In this document: positions 18,335 through 28,600 of the stretch, piece after piece
Layout: the number at the start of each line of letters is the position of its first letter
Numbering within the stretch: position 1 is the first letter of the stretch
Assembly (NCBI RefSeq): GCF_000952155.1
Contig: NZ_JYON01000005.1
Location: 62,001-126,000, forward strand
Length of the DNA: 64,000 nucleotides
Origin: Aliterella atlantica CENA595
Lineage (GTDB): Bacteria; Cyanobacteriota; Cyanobacteriia; Cyanobacteriales; Chroococcidiopsidaceae
Direction of reading: 5' to 3'
Made by a program: the position numbers and the translations under genes
Notes under the pieces: model-generated
What the model was told of the DNA's origin: nothing
Database searches by the model: none
Seen by the model: only the letters and a program-made list of their open reading frames with translations

Positions 18335-18907
18335 GTGGTAGAAAAAACAGAAAAACAAAAAATGTTAGCTGGGGAGTTATACCTAGCAACCGATCCCGAA
18401 CTTGCTGCTGATAGTAAAAGGGCGCGGCGTTTATCAAGAATTTATAACGCTACAACGGAAGAAGAAGCAGAAATGCGATCGCAACTTTTGCAAGAACTAT
18501 TCGCCAAAATAGGAGAAAAAGTAGAAATACAGCCACCTTTTCGCTGCGACTATGGTAGTAATATCTACATCGGCAACAACTTGTATATGAACTATGGCTG
18601 TGTAGTTTTAGACTGCAACATAGTTGAGATTGGAGATAATGTTAAGTGCGCTCCCTACGTGCAAATATACACCGCTTATCATCCCACAGATCCACAAATT
18701 CGTCTTAGTGGTAAAGAGCTTGCAGCGCCGATTAAAATTGGTAACAACGTCTGGATTGGGGGCGGTGCAATTATTTGTCCTGGTGTAATTATTGGCGATA
18801 ATACTACTATCGGTGCTGGGAGTGTTGTTATTAAAGATATTCCCGCAAACGTTGTCGCAGCAGGCAATCCTTGTAAAGTTATTCGGCGTATAAATTATCT
18901 AACTTAA
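18335..18907 (+). CDS. sugar O-acetyltransferase, maltose/galactoside acetyltransferase type
   Basis: This 190-residue protein of the NodL/LacA/Maa family transfers acetyl from acetyl-CoA to a sugar in the cytoplasm. A helical N-terminal Maa domain (about 1-60, with KMLAGELYLATDPEL) precedes a left-handed beta-helix of hexapeptide repeats (IYIGNNLYMNYGCVVLD, then IKIGNNVWIGGGAIICPGV). The catalytic histidine is in the YTAYHP segment. The start is GTG at 18335. It is 4 bases from the following Uma2 gene and divergent from the sugar importer, so a link to imported sugar is likely. Confidence 0.92.
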   Translation: MVEKTEKQKMLAGELYLATDPELAADSKRARRLSRIYNATTEEEAEMRSQLLQELFAKIGEKVEIQPPFRCDYGSNIYIGNNLYMNYGCVVLDCNIVEIGDNVKCAPYVQIYTAYHPTDPQIRLSGKELAAPIKIGNNVWIGGGAIICPGVIIGDNTTIGAGSVVIKDIPANVVAAGNPCKVIRRINYLT

Positions 18908-18911
18908 AAGT

Positions 18912-19469
18912 ATGCAAGTTCAATTAACTTATATCAGCTTTCCCGACTACCTAAAAGCTGAAGAATCTAGCAAAGTTCGTCACGAGTATCTCAACGGACA
19001 AATATTTGCGATGACAGGAGGTAGTCGAGAGCATAACTTAATTACTTTGAATATTGGCACTAGGCTACGTACTCATCTAAGAGGAAAATCTTGTCAAGTA
19101 TTTGTTTCTGATATGAAAGTCAGAATCGAAAAAGATGATGTGACTTACTATCCTGATGTAGTTGTTACTTGTAACCCACAGGATAGAGAAAAATTTTTCT
19201 TAACCAAACCTTGCTTAATTGTTGAAGTATTATCTCCAAGTACAGAAAGTATAGACCGCCGAGAAAAATTAATGGCTTACAGAAAACTAGAAGATTTGCA
19301 GGAATATGTAATAGTTAGTCAAGATAACGTAGAGGTGGAAATTTACCAAAAAGATCCACAAGGTAATTGGTCAAGGCAAATTCTAGGTAGAAACGATTTA
19401 ATTAACTTAAATTCTGTGGATTTACAGTTAGCGATGACAGAAGTTTATGAGGATGTAATTACCTTTTAA
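18912..19469 (+). CDS. Uma2 family (DUF820) putative endonuclease
   Basis: This 185-residue protein belongs to the very large cyanobacterial Uma2 family with a PD-(D/E)XK nuclease-like fold. Visible features are YLKAEESSKVRHEYLNGQIF near the N-terminus, then TYYPDVVVTC and LIVEVLSPSTESIDRREK, which supply the Asp and Glu-x-x/Lys-like catalytic strand positions. It is cytoplasmic. The ATG lies 4 bases after the acetyltransferase stop, probably giving cotranscription. The family is often multiplied in these genomes and its cellular target is unknown; no mobile element is seen next to it. Confidence 0.9.
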   Translation: MQVQLTYISFPDYLKAEESSKVRHEYLNGQIFAMTGGSREHNLITLNIGTRLRTHLRGKSCQVFVSDMKVRIEKDDVTYYPDVVVTCNPQDREKFFLTKPCLIVEVLSPSTESIDRREKLMAYRKLEDLQEYVIVSQDNVEVEIYQKDPQGNWSRQILGRNDLINLNSVDLQLAMTEVYEDVITF

Positions 19470-19557
19470 TCTCTAATTTAGGTAAGCTCTTAAATACTTA
19501 TAGCTTAGTATAGTTACTTAAATATAGTTGCAATGAGAGAAAACAGTAGTTCTGACT

Positions 19558-20505
19558 ATGTTAGATCCTGCAAATATAAAACAATCTGCGATCGTTTTTG
19601 GTAGCATCAACTTAGACTTGGTTGCCAGAACCCCCGAACTTCCTACGCCTGGTAAAACCCTGCAAGGACATGAATTTTTTACTGCGCCTGGTGGTAAAGG
19701 CGCAAATCAAGCTGTAGCCCTAGCGCGATTAGCAGTACCTACCAAAATTGTCGGGCGTGTCGGCGACGATAATTTTGGCAGCGAATTACTGAACAGTCTT
19801 AATACTGCTGGTGTAAATATTGAGTGCGTATTGGTAGATGAGACTGTTAGTTCTGGTGTGGCGTTAATTAATGTCGATGATACTGGAGAAAATCAAATTA
19901 CTGTCATTTCTGGAGCAAATGGCTGTATTGATGATATCGACTTAGATTGTCTAAAAAGTCTGTTACCTAACGCTGCGGTGTTATTAATGCAATTTGAAAT
20001 TCCCATGCCTAGTATCATACTCGCCGCTCAAGCAGCTAAACAAGCTGGAACAAAAGTAATTCTCGATCCTGCACCTGCTGCTACAATCCCAGCAGAACTT
20101 TATCCGCTTGTAGATATTATTACTCCCAATCAAACAGAAATAGAGCAATTAGTGGAATTTCCGGTCAGCGATATAGAGTCAGCTACCGCAGGAGCCAGGA
20201 TTTTGTTGCAACGTGGCGTAGGATGCGCGATCGTTAAGTTAGGAGCGCAAGGTGCTGTTTGCGTTACTTTGGAAGAAAGTTTTTTTGTGCCTGCTTTTAC
20301 TGTAACAACTGTCGATACTGTAGCTGCAGGCGATGCTTTTAATGGTGGTTTGGCAGCAGCTTTATGTGAAGGCTTGGCGCTGCGGCAAGCAGTTGTTTGG
20401 GGCGCAGCAACAGGTGCTTTGGCTGCAACCAAATCGGGGGCGCAGTCTTCTATGCCTACTAGAAATACTTTAATTGCTTTTTTAGAAGCAAGAGGCGCAA
20501 TTTAA
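19558..20505 (+). CDS. rbsK: ribokinase
   Basis: This 315-residue PfkB-family kinase phosphorylates ribose at O5 using ATP, feeding ribose into the pentose phosphate pathway. The sugar-binding motif GGKGANQA is at 45-52 and the second PfkB signature DTVAAGDAFNGG ends at the catalytic Asp259 with its anion-hole glycines. GSINLDLVARTPELPTPGKT near the N-terminus is also typical. It follows the acetyltransferase and Uma2 genes on the same strand after 88 bases. Ribose is the best guess; a related pentose or nucleoside cannot be ruled out. Confidence 0.92.
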   Translation: MLDPANIKQSAIVFGSINLDLVARTPELPTPGKTLQGHEFFTAPGGKGANQAVALARLAVPTKIVGRVGDDNFGSELLNSLNTAGVNIECVLVDETVSSGVALINVDDTGENQITVISGANGCIDDIDLDCLKSLLPNAAVLLMQFEIPMPSIILAAQAAKQAGTKVILDPAPAATIPAELYPLVDIITPNQTEIEQLVEFPVSDIESATAGARILLQRGVGCAIVKLGAQGAVCVTLEESFFVPAFTVTTVDTVAAGDAFNGGLAAALCEGLALRQAVVWGAATGALAATKSGAQSSMPTRNTLIAFLEARGAI

Positions 20506-20580
20506 GCGATCGCTCCTCAATAACTTACAGCAGAATTGTTAGTTAAAAACCATTTTCTACTGCCAAACTTAACAGATGCC

Positions 20581-20606
20581 GCGCAACGGACGATTGTCCG
20601 TTGCGC
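20581..20606. terminator. perfect 11-bp GC-rich hairpin downstream of ribokinase
   Basis: GCGCAACGGAC (20581-20591) pairs with GTCCGTTGCGC (20596-20606) around GATT. It lacks a U-tract, so it is as likely a dispersed hairpin repeat as a terminator. Confidence 0.45.
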
Positions 20607-20884
20607 TCCAACCACCTACTTTTAACAAGCATTTGGTTAGACCAATACAATTACTATAATACGACGTTGTTTAAACAAAAGTCAAGCAATTTAGTAGAAA
20701 AAATAGGTATTATTGGATGAAAAAACATACATTAAAAATAATGAATAAACCTGAGAATAACTAGGTAATAATTATTTTTATAATGGATAATTCATAACGC
20801 GCGAGGATAGCAGTATATAATTTAGTTTAGATCCAGCTAAAAAATTAGAATTAATTTTAAGCTGCCGCTTTAAACACTGAATAA

Positions 20885-20915
20885 ATTACGAATTACGAAT
20901 TACGAATTACGAATT
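20885..20915 (+). repeat. heptanucleotide tandem repeat (ATTACGA)n
   Basis: Four exact ATTACGA units plus ATT lie immediately upstream of the P450 ATG at 20919, filling the place where a ribosome-binding site would be. No purine-rich Shine-Dalgarno is left there. It is an STRR-type repeat distinct from the CAGTGAC family. Confidence 0.9.
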
Positions 20916-20918
20916 ATT

Positions 20919-22301
20919 ATGTCCTTACCAGATGGTCCTAGCAGTCCAGTTTTAATCCGCAGACTCAGAACGCTGCATTGGATTTTTCGCCCCTTAGAAG
21001 CATTAGAACAACGCGCCCAGCGCTACGGCGAAACCTTTACTATCTCAAAAAATATATCGCCCTTAGTAGTATATTTCAGCAATCCCCAGGCAATACAGCA
21101 AATATTTAGTACCGATCCAGAATTATTTGATACCAATAGTGCTAATGACATCTTGCTACCGTTGCTAGGTGAAAATTCCATGATTTTACTAGGCGGGGCA
21201 AAGCATCAACGCCAGCGCAAACTTTTGATGCCGCCCTTTCATGGCGATCGCTTAAAAACTTACGCACAGGTAATTTGCCAAGTCACAGAACAAGTAATTA
21301 GCCAGTGGCAAATCGGTAAACCATTTGCTGTGCGGGCGGCAATGCAAGAAATATCACTGCAAGTTATCCTCAACGCTGTATTTGGCATTCACAAGAGCGA
21401 TCGCTACCAACAACTCAAGCAAACTCTCACATCCTTACTAGAATCACTTGCCTCTCCCTTCAGTTCGATCTGGCTATTTTTCCCATCTCTGCAAAAAGAC
21501 TGGGGTGCGTGGAGTCCTTGGGGGCGATTTTTGCGCCTCAAACAGCAAGTAAATGAGCTTTTAATTGCCGAAATTCAGTCGAGAAGAAACGAAAATAATC
21601 CTCACCGCGACGATATTCTTAGTTTGCTGTTAGCAGCACGCGATGAAGTTGGGCAGCCAATGACAGACGAAGAGTTGCGCGACGAACTTATCACGTTGCT
21701 ATTTGCTGGGCATGAAACTACTGCCTCGGCTTTAGCTTGGGCTTTGTATTGTATCGATAGTTTACCAGAAGTTAAAGAAAAACTCCGAGCAGAAATTGAC
21801 TCTTTACCCGCAAACAGCGAACCAAATGCGTTAGCGAAGCTTAACGAAGTTATCGCTCGTTTACCGTACTTAAATGCTGTATGCTGCGAGACATTGCGGA
21901 TCTACCCGATTGCCCTCAATCCTTTTCCACGAGTAACTAAAGTCCCGATGGAAATTATGGGTTATAAGTTTGAACCAGGGACTTTGCTACTAGCTTCAAC
22001 TTACCTTACCCACCACAGAGAAGATATATATCCAGAACCGAAGCAGTTTAAACCAGAGCGCTTTTTATCAAGGCAATTTTCCCCTTATGAATACTTACCA
22101 TTTGGTGGGAGCGATCGCCGTTGTATTGGCGCTGCCTTTGCCTTATTTGAGATGAAACTTGCCTTAGCAACAATTTTGTCTCGGTGCGAGCTAAAGTTGG
22201 CTACTAAGCATCCCATTAAGCCTACTCGACGCGGACTTACAGTTGCACCTCCAGCTAATATGCAGATGGTTGTTACAGCATTGCGCGATGGGAATAAGTA
22301 G
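20919..22301 (+). CDS. cytochrome P450, CYP110-like
   Basis: This 460-residue soluble monooxygenase resembles the cyanobacterial CYP110 family. The oxygen-activating I-helix motif AGHETT is at 263-268, the K-helix ExxR is E324-T-L-R327, and the heme loop FGGSDRRCIGAA puts the thiolate ligand at Cys402. The N-terminus SLPDGPSSPVLIRRLRTLHW lacks a membrane anchor. CYP110 enzymes hydroxylate fatty acids, alkanes or terpenoids; the natural substrate is unknown. The gene is followed after 87 bases by a FAD hydroxylase on the same strand, and the two may share a pathway. No redox-partner gene is adjacent. Confidence 0.95.
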   Translation: MSLPDGPSSPVLIRRLRTLHWIFRPLEALEQRAQRYGETFTISKNISPLVVYFSNPQAIQQIFSTDPELFDTNSANDILLPLLGENSMILLGGAKHQRQRKLLMPPFHGDRLKTYAQVICQVTEQVISQWQIGKPFAVRAAMQEISLQVILNAVFGIHKSDRYQQLKQTLTSLLESLASPFSSIWLFFPSLQKDWGAWSPWGRFLRLKQQVNELLIAEIQSRRNENNPHRDDILSLLLAARDEVGQPMTDEELRDELITLLFAGHETTASALAWALYCIDSLPEVKEKLRAEIDSLPANSEPNALAKLNEVIARLPYLNAVCCETLRIYPIALNPFPRVTKVPMEIMGYKFEPGTLLLASTYLTHHREDIYPEPKQFKPERFLSRQFSPYEYLPFGGSDRRCIGAAFALFEMKLALATILSRCELKLATKHPIKPTRRGLTVAPPANMQMVVTALRDGNK

Positions 22302-22388
22302 GACCACAGGGGGATCGAACTCTTGCTTGGATAAAGTATTTGCCGCACAATGAAGATATGTAAATAATTGTGTTTATCTAGAGCGAAC

Positions 22389-23639
22389 ATGGTGTTGGAT
22401 CAGTTGAAGCAACCCGATAGCAACCCTACTGAAGTAGATTTTGATTATGACTTAGCGATCGCTGGTGGGGGCATTATTGGGCTTACTCTAGCTTGCGCTC
22501 TCAAAAATTCAGGGCTAAAAGTAGCGCTAATTGAAGCCAAGCCTGACTCAGCCGCCGCCGCTAAAGGGCAAGCTTACGCGGTTCATTTACTATCAGGGCG
22601 TATATTTGCAGGCATTGGCGTGTGGGATAAGATGCTGCCGCAAGTTGCTAATTTTCGCCATGTCTGCCTTTCTGACGGCGATTATCCTGGGGTGGTAGAA
22701 TTTGAAACCGCAGATTTAAACTCGGATGTACTAGGTTATGTAGCCGAACATCAAGCTCTTTTAAAGCCTTTGCAGGACTTTGTGCAAGAATGCGCTAACG
22801 TTACTTACTTGTGTCCTGCAGAAGTAATAGAGACGCAGTATCAATCCTCTGGCGTAGAAATTAGTTTAAGTATTAATGGCGAACTAAAAATAATTCGTAC
22901 CCGCTTAATTGTTGCTGCTGATGGTTCAAAATCTCGGATTCGTCAAGCGGCGGGAATTAATACTCGCGGTTGGCAATATTGGCAATCATGTATAGTTGCC
23001 TTTGTCAAACCAGAAAAAGGGCATAATAACACTGCCTACGAGCGGTTTTGGAGTAGCGGACCTTTTGCTATCTTACCTTTGCCAGAAAATCGCTGTCGGA
23101 TTGTTTGGACAGCACCGCACGCAGAAGCCAAAGCCTTATTAGCCTTAGATGACGAGCAATTTTTAGCAGAATTGAGCAAGCGAGCGGGCGATCGCATTGG
23201 TAAATTGCAACTAGAAGGCGATCGCTTTATCTTTCCCGTCAAGTTGATGCAGAGCGATCGCTATGTTATGCCCAGACTAGCTTTAATTGGCGATGCTGCA
23301 CACTGCTGTCACCCCGTAGGCGGACAAGGTTTAAATATGGGGATTCGAGATGCAGCAGCTTTAGCGCAGGTGTTGCAAACAGCTTATATTCAGGGTAAAG
23401 ATATCGGCGACTTATCAACTCTCAAGGATTACGAACGCTGGCGCCAGCGCGAGAATTTAACTATTTTAGGCTTTACCGATTTATTAGATCGGATGTTTTC
23501 TAACAACTTGCTGCCAATAGTCTTGATTCGTCGCCTGGGATTATTGATGCTGCGCCGCGTGCAGCCAGTTAAGGTATTTGCCCTTAAGCTAATGACAGGT
23601 TTAAAAGGACGCACGCCAGAAATAGCCCAGAAATTTTAG
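22389..23639 (+). CDS. FAD-dependent hydroxylase, UbiH/COQ6 family
   Basis: This 416-residue flavoprotein monooxygenase carries the Rossmann GGGIIGL motif at 26-32, the ADGS segment near 177 and the second FAD motif GDAAHCCHPVGGQGLN beginning at 301. The family hydroxylates aromatic rings in quinone biosynthesis; in cyanobacteria it is linked to plastoquinone or tocopherol-type prenylquinones. The ATG at 22389 is chosen because the sequence MVLDQLKQ begins there; a TTG seven codons upstream is less likely. The gene follows the P450 and converges with the glycosyltransferase gene. Confidence 0.88.
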   Translation: MVLDQLKQPDSNPTEVDFDYDLAIAGGGIIGLTLACALKNSGLKVALIEAKPDSAAAAKGQAYAVHLLSGRIFAGIGVWDKMLPQVANFRHVCLSDGDYPGVVEFETADLNSDVLGYVAEHQALLKPLQDFVQECANVTYLCPAEVIETQYQSSGVEISLSINGELKIIRTRLIVAADGSKSRIRQAAGINTRGWQYWQSCIVAFVKPEKGHNNTAYERFWSSGPFAILPLPENRCRIVWTAPHAEAKALLALDDEQFLAELSKRAGDRIGKLQLEGDRFIFPVKLMQSDRYVMPRLALIGDAAHCCHPVGGQGLNMGIRDAAALAQVLQTAYIQGKDIGDLSTLKDYERWRQRENLTILGFTDLLDRMFSNNLLPIVLIRRLGLLMLRRVQPVKVFALKLMTGLKGRTPEIAQKF

Positions 23640-23671
23640 GCAGGAAGTTTAGGATTTGCGGCGATCGCTTT

Positions 23672-24376
23672 TTAGTAGTTTTGAGTTGAAGATGAGAATT
23701 TACAGCGATACCATTTTGCTATGCGTTTGGGGGGAACTTTTAACAAATATGCAGCGATCGCTAGTTGATTCACAATCGTAGTTTGCCATACACCTAACTT
23801 TTGCCACCGCCTGCTAGAAGTAATAACTGGTGTAGGTACGATCGCAATTTTGCCATTTTTCCTTAACCGCAGCACAAATTCAAAATCTTCCATAATAGGC
23901 AACTGAGTATAACCGCCCAATACTTTAAATGTTTCGGCTTTGACAAAGATTGCTTGGTCGCCATAAGGTAGAGATAGAAAATGCGATCGCAAGTTTACTC
24001 CCTTTTCTACTAACCGCAGTCCTCTAAGCGAACCATCAATTTGTAAGGCAAATGCGCCAGCAATAGTATTAGGTTGGCATAGTACCCGCCGCACTGTGCG
24101 ATCGAACCCACTAGGTAAAAGAGTATCAGCGTGCAGAAATAGCAAAATTTCCCCCGTTGCAGCTTTTGCGCCTACATTCATCTGGTTAGCCCTACCAGTT
24201 GCAGCAAATAGAACTTTCAAGCCTAAAGACTGGACGAGTTCGACTGTATTATCTTGGCTACCACCGTCTACTACTAAAATCTCGATATTTTTCCCTGACT
24301 GTGCTGAGGCTATAGTTTTGGCAATTTTGCTGGCTTCGTTGAGAACGGGAATAACTATGGAAATTTTTGCAGACAT
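23672..24376 (-). CDS. glycosyltransferase family 2, TIGR04283-type
   Basis: This 234-residue cytoplasmic GT-A enzyme matches the TIGR04283 group annotated as arsenosugar biosynthesis glycosyltransferases. It begins ISIVIPVLNEASKIAKTI, continues with LVVDGGSQDNTVELVQ, FLHADTLLPSGFD (the DxD-like HAD motif) and YGDQAIFVKAETFKVLGGY, and has IMEDFEFVLRLRK as the acceptor-site motif. There is no obvious membrane anchor. No arsenic genes are adjacent, so the arsenosugar role comes only from the family name. It is divergent from mnmH with 52 bases between. Confidence 0.88.
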   Translation of the reverse strand: MSAKISIVIPVLNEASKIAKTIASAQSGKNIEILVVDGGSQDNTVELVQSLGLKVLFAATGRANQMNVGAKAATGEILLFLHADTLLPSGFDRTVRRVLCQPNTIAGAFALQIDGSLRGLRLVEKGVNLRSHFLSLPYGDQAIFVKAETFKVLGGYTQLPIMEDFEFVLRLRKNGKIAIVPTPVITSSRRWQKLGVWQTTIVNQLAIAAYLLKVPPKRIAKWYRCKFSSSTQNY

Positions 24377-24428
24377 GAATCAAAGAAAAAATCTATAAGA
24401 TCGAGAAGAATACTGTAATTGAATTTGA

Positions 24429-25490
24429 ATGCCGCCTTCTCCTAGTTATACTCAACAGCCTTGGACAGAAACTTACAGTGAAATTATCGATGTGCGCTCT
24501 CAGTGCGAATTTGCTGAAGATTGCATTCCTGGGGCAATAAATTTGCCAGTTCTAAATGATGCCGAACGCGCCCTTGTAGGTACGATTTACAAACAATCTC
24601 CTTTCACGGCAAGGAAAAAAGGGGCGGCTCTCGTCGCCAAGAACATATCTCAACACCTAAGCGATCGCTTTGAGTCAAAAGATAAAAACTATCGCCCTCT
24701 AGTTTACTGCTGGCGGGGCGGACAGCGTTCTAATAGCATGGCGCTAGTCTTAGCGCAAATTGGCTGGCAAGTTACAGTTCTAGAAGGCGGTTACAAAACC
24801 TATCGTGCTTACGTGCGCCAGCAGTTGGAGGAGTTACCAGCACAATTTACTTACAAACTTCTGTGCGGATTAACTGGTTCTGGCAAAACTCATATACTCA
24901 GGCAGTTAAGCAGGCAAAATCACCAAGTTCTCGATCTAGAAGCTTTGGCTAACCATCGCGGTTCTTTACTCGGCGAAGAATGGGCAGGTAAGCCTACCGC
25001 GCAACCATCACAGAAACTATTTGAATCACTGTTATTGCAACAATTACAAAGTTTCGAGCCTAGTCAGCCTGTGTGGGTAGAATCGGAAAGCAATAAAATC
25101 GGACAACTTCACTTGCCTCCGTCTCTATGGCAGCAAATGAAGCAAGCAACTTGCATCGAACTTCAACTACCGATCGCTGCTAGAGTGCAATTTTTATTAC
25201 AAGAATATCCTCATTTAGTGGATAATCCCGATATTTTAAAAGCCAAATTACAATTGCTCAAGTCTCGCTATGGCAAAGAGAAAATTCAGCAATGGGAGCA
25301 ATTAATAGATTCCCAGCAATGGCAACAATTTGTCCGAGACTTATTACAACATCACTACGATCCTAGTTATAGACAGTCAATAGAGCGAGACTTTAAAAAT
25401 ACCAGACAAATTTTATCAATGGTAGATTTATCGCCTGATAGCATTGCCAGCCTCTTAAATTCTTTAGTGGCAACATTGTCAGTTAGTTGA
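24429..25490 (+). CDS. mnmH: tRNA 2-selenouridine synthase MnmH (SelU)
   Basis: This 353-residue enzyme joins an N-terminal rhodanese domain (about 15-130) to a P-loop domain. The catalytic cysteine is Cys94 in LVYCWRGGQRSNS and Walker A GLTGSGKT is at 147-154. It converts 2-thiouridine at the wobble position of tRNA for Lys, Glu and Gln to 2-selenouridine via a geranylated intermediate, using selenophosphate. In organisms lacking SelD it could act only as a geranyltransferase; selD is not in this window. The ATG at 24429 gives a complete rhodanese domain. Confidence 0.93.
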   Translation: MPPSPSYTQQPWTETYSEIIDVRSQCEFAEDCIPGAINLPVLNDAERALVGTIYKQSPFTARKKGAALVAKNISQHLSDRFESKDKNYRPLVYCWRGGQRSNSMALVLAQIGWQVTVLEGGYKTYRAYVRQQLEELPAQFTYKLLCGLTGSGKTHILRQLSRQNHQVLDLEALANHRGSLLGEEWAGKPTAQPSQKLFESLLLQQLQSFEPSQPVWVESESNKIGQLHLPPSLWQQMKQATCIELQLPIAARVQFLLQEYPHLVDNPDILKAKLQLLKSRYGKEKIQQWEQLIDSQQWQQFVRDLLQHHYDPSYRQSIERDFKNTRQILSMVDLSPDSIASLLNSLVATLSVS

Positions 25491-25652
25491 TTGCGATCGC
25501 TGCCTACTCATGGCGCTAGGTCAAAAGGTGAGTTATAACCCTGTTGTATTTATATACATCTGGACTCTGCAACGTTTGTAGCAATACATACTTGGTTATT
25601 AATTCAGCTTCACATATTGTTAGTACAAACATACTAATAAAATATTTTACTT

Positions 25653-28600
25653 ATGGTCATGCAACCCCTGTCATCAATTAGCACGTCAGAGCTACAAACC
25701 TTTATAGATGCGCCCGCGCAGTTGTTACAGCAGTCACAAGAATTGCAACTTGCGATCGCGTCTTATCCTGATACGCCCCGAAGTTTGTTGGAGATGCTCG
25801 TAAGTAGTCCATCTGAGGAAGTAGCAGAAGCGGCAAGGTTGCACGTAAATTATGCAGGGGAAGCGGGAGAGAACTGGCAGCAATTAGTAGATGATATATT
25901 GACTTCGCGGCAACTAGGACAAAACGATCGCTTGGCGGTAGAACTGCTAAAAATTGCCCCAGTTCCCCCAAACTTTTTAAGCGAGTGGGTTCCAGCAAAT
26001 AACTTGATTCAGGGGTTGCGTAATCAGTATATGCCATTGCGATATCGCTTGAAGTTGCTGGAGCGCTTGGCACTCCAACCATCCCTCGAACCGAGATTGC
26101 AGGTGGCAGAATCACCAGAAACACCACTAGCAGTTTTAGAGCAGTTAGCAGGAGATTTAGAATTAGCCGTTCGGTTAGCGGTAAAGTTTAACCCTAGTTG
26201 TCCCCCTGCATTAATCGAATTAGTAGAAGGACAATATGCTGTTGCAAGTGATTGGAATGCAGATATAGAGCAATTAGCAATGCTTGGTCAAAGTCGCTGG
26301 GCATGGATACGACTAGCAGTAGCCCAAAATCCATCTACTCCAGCCCAGACGCTCACGCAGTTAGCAACAGATACAGTGTTGGCAATTCAGTTAGCCGTAG
26401 CGCAGAATCCTGGCACACCTGCGGCAGTTTTAGAATTGTTGGCGAAACATCCCGAACAAGCGATTCAAGAGGCAGTGGTAGACCATCCAAACGCCACAGA
26501 GGAGATATTGCATCTACTATTCAAGCCTCAGCAGTATCGTATTAAACAGCAAGAAAATTTACCAGTTAGTATTTTGGAGCGATTTTTCCGCGAGGCGACA
26601 GAAACGCCGATTTGGCAAGATATCAATCTGCGGAGTTTACTGCTGAGACAAGCAAATACACCAGCTTGGATACTGGCTAGGTTAGCTGATGTAGATTTGG
26701 CAGGATTCAAAGCAGAAAAGTTAGCAACTGGTCATCCCGAACTATGGATTAAAAACAATCTTAGTTTTTTAGCTGATATTGCCAAACATCCCCAAGTTTC
26801 AGTAGAAATTTTAGAGCGATTGAGCCAGTATCCCGACTCTAACGTACAGTTAGCGGTTGCCCAAAATCCTCTAACGCCTCTCGATCTCAAACTGCGCCTG
26901 CTGGAAGACTTATCAATCGATCCTGACCCAGAAATTCAAGTTAAGGTTGCACGAGATGTTAATACTCCCGTACAGATTCTAGAATCGGCGCAAAATGAGC
27001 TTTATCAAGAAAAGCTCTTGCGAGAAATTCGCCGAGTTTTAGCCTCAGAGTATCCAGTAAATTCTCATAGTTTTCAATCTACTGCTGATGCAATCATGTC
27101 TCAGCTAAAGCACGAGGTTTTTTATCCCGCAAATATCTCTATTGATGTCGATCGCTGGATAGAAATTATTGGTGGTTCTGATTCTTTAAAGTTAATAGCC
27201 ACAGGTTCCTCTTCAAGAACCAGTACCCTATCTCAAATGCTGCTCTCATACCTAGCTTCTCAATGGGGTGAGTTACTTGAGTCTTTACCTAAGAATTTGC
27301 GCGATCGCGCTGTCAGCAATATCTTTCACATCTTAGAACTTATTAATGATGAAGTAAAAAACAATCAATACGTGCGATCGGTTGCGGTAGCACTGGTTGG
27401 TAATCCAAGTACCCCAGTTGCATTGCGAAATCAATTGCAAAATCAACTGACGCAACCTGTAGATAGGTGGGGTTATTACAGCAATGACCTAGATATGCGA
27501 CTAGCGCTTGCTTGTAATCCAGCAGTTCCAAAGCCAGAACGCCTAGAATACTACCAGCAAATCCTCTCACGTTGCGGAAGTGGTACAAAAGAGCAAATTG
27601 CGCGACATCCCAATACCCCATTAGAAATTTTAGAGCAATTCATGGCTACTCCTGGTTCTGCTCGCCAGGCAGTGTCTAGAAACCCAAATGCACCCGCAAC
27701 CGCTTTAGCAGAATTAGCACAGGATAGCAATAGCGCAACTCGTGGCTGGGTTGCAGAAAATCCTAGTACACCAGTTGAGGTCTTAGTGCAATTAGCCAGT
27801 CAGCCTGTGGATAAAACAAATAACGACTCAACGATTGAAACTGTACTGAAAAACCCCAAATTTCCGCTACTAGAGCGCTATCGATTGCTGCTTACCAGAC
27901 AACAGAAGCAAGAAACCGCCAAAGCGCATGAGTTAATGGCACGGCGAACCGATAGCCCCTACGCTATGTTGCAGGTGTTAGAAAAAGGCGATCGCAATGC
28001 CAAGCTTACCGCCGCACGTAGCAACAAAACTCCAATTCAAGTATTAGAACAACTGGCAAAAGATACAGACGAAACTGTACGCCAAGTAGTTTTGCAAAAT
28101 CCGAATTTACCACTCCACAGTTTACTAGAACTGGCAAAAGATGAGAGCGTAAACGTAAGATTATGGCTTGCTTACAACTCCTCACCTCATAAAACCCAAA
28201 AGCCCGTTCAACTATTAGAACAACTGGCTCAAGACGCATCCGAGCAAGTCAGAGCTAGAGTTGCTGGACTATCCGAGACACCTGTAGATATTTTAGTGAG
28301 ATTAGCTAACGATTCTAGCCGTGATGTCAAAGTTGCAGTGACAGGCAACCCCAACACGCCTGTAACCGTTCTCACGCGCTTGGGACTAGAAGAAGATATA
28401 GTCAATCAACGCAATCCTAATACCCCTGGAATGGTTCTCAATCAAGCTGTTAATACTATGAATGGAGAGAGCCTTGCTAACTTTATCAAGCATCCGGTAA
28501 AGGGTTCGCAAATGCCTGGGGAAACTCTAGCTCGATTGGTAACTCATAGCAATAGTTCTGTTCGCTATCGAGTAGCAGATCATCCCAATACACCTATTGA

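Larger units (their letters stand above)
20506..20918. other. 413-base gap: hairpin, AT-rich stretch and heptamer repeat
   Basis: No gene is supported here. The stretch holds a perfect hairpin at 20581-20606, an AT-rich segment that probably includes the P450 promoter, and the heptamer array at 20885-20915 that runs up to the P450 start codon. Confidence 0.7.

Noticed and set aside
22302-22388. GGGGGATCGAACTC resembling a tRNA T-arm
   Set aside because: No acceptor stem, D-arm or anticodon arm can be built around it; it is a chance match.
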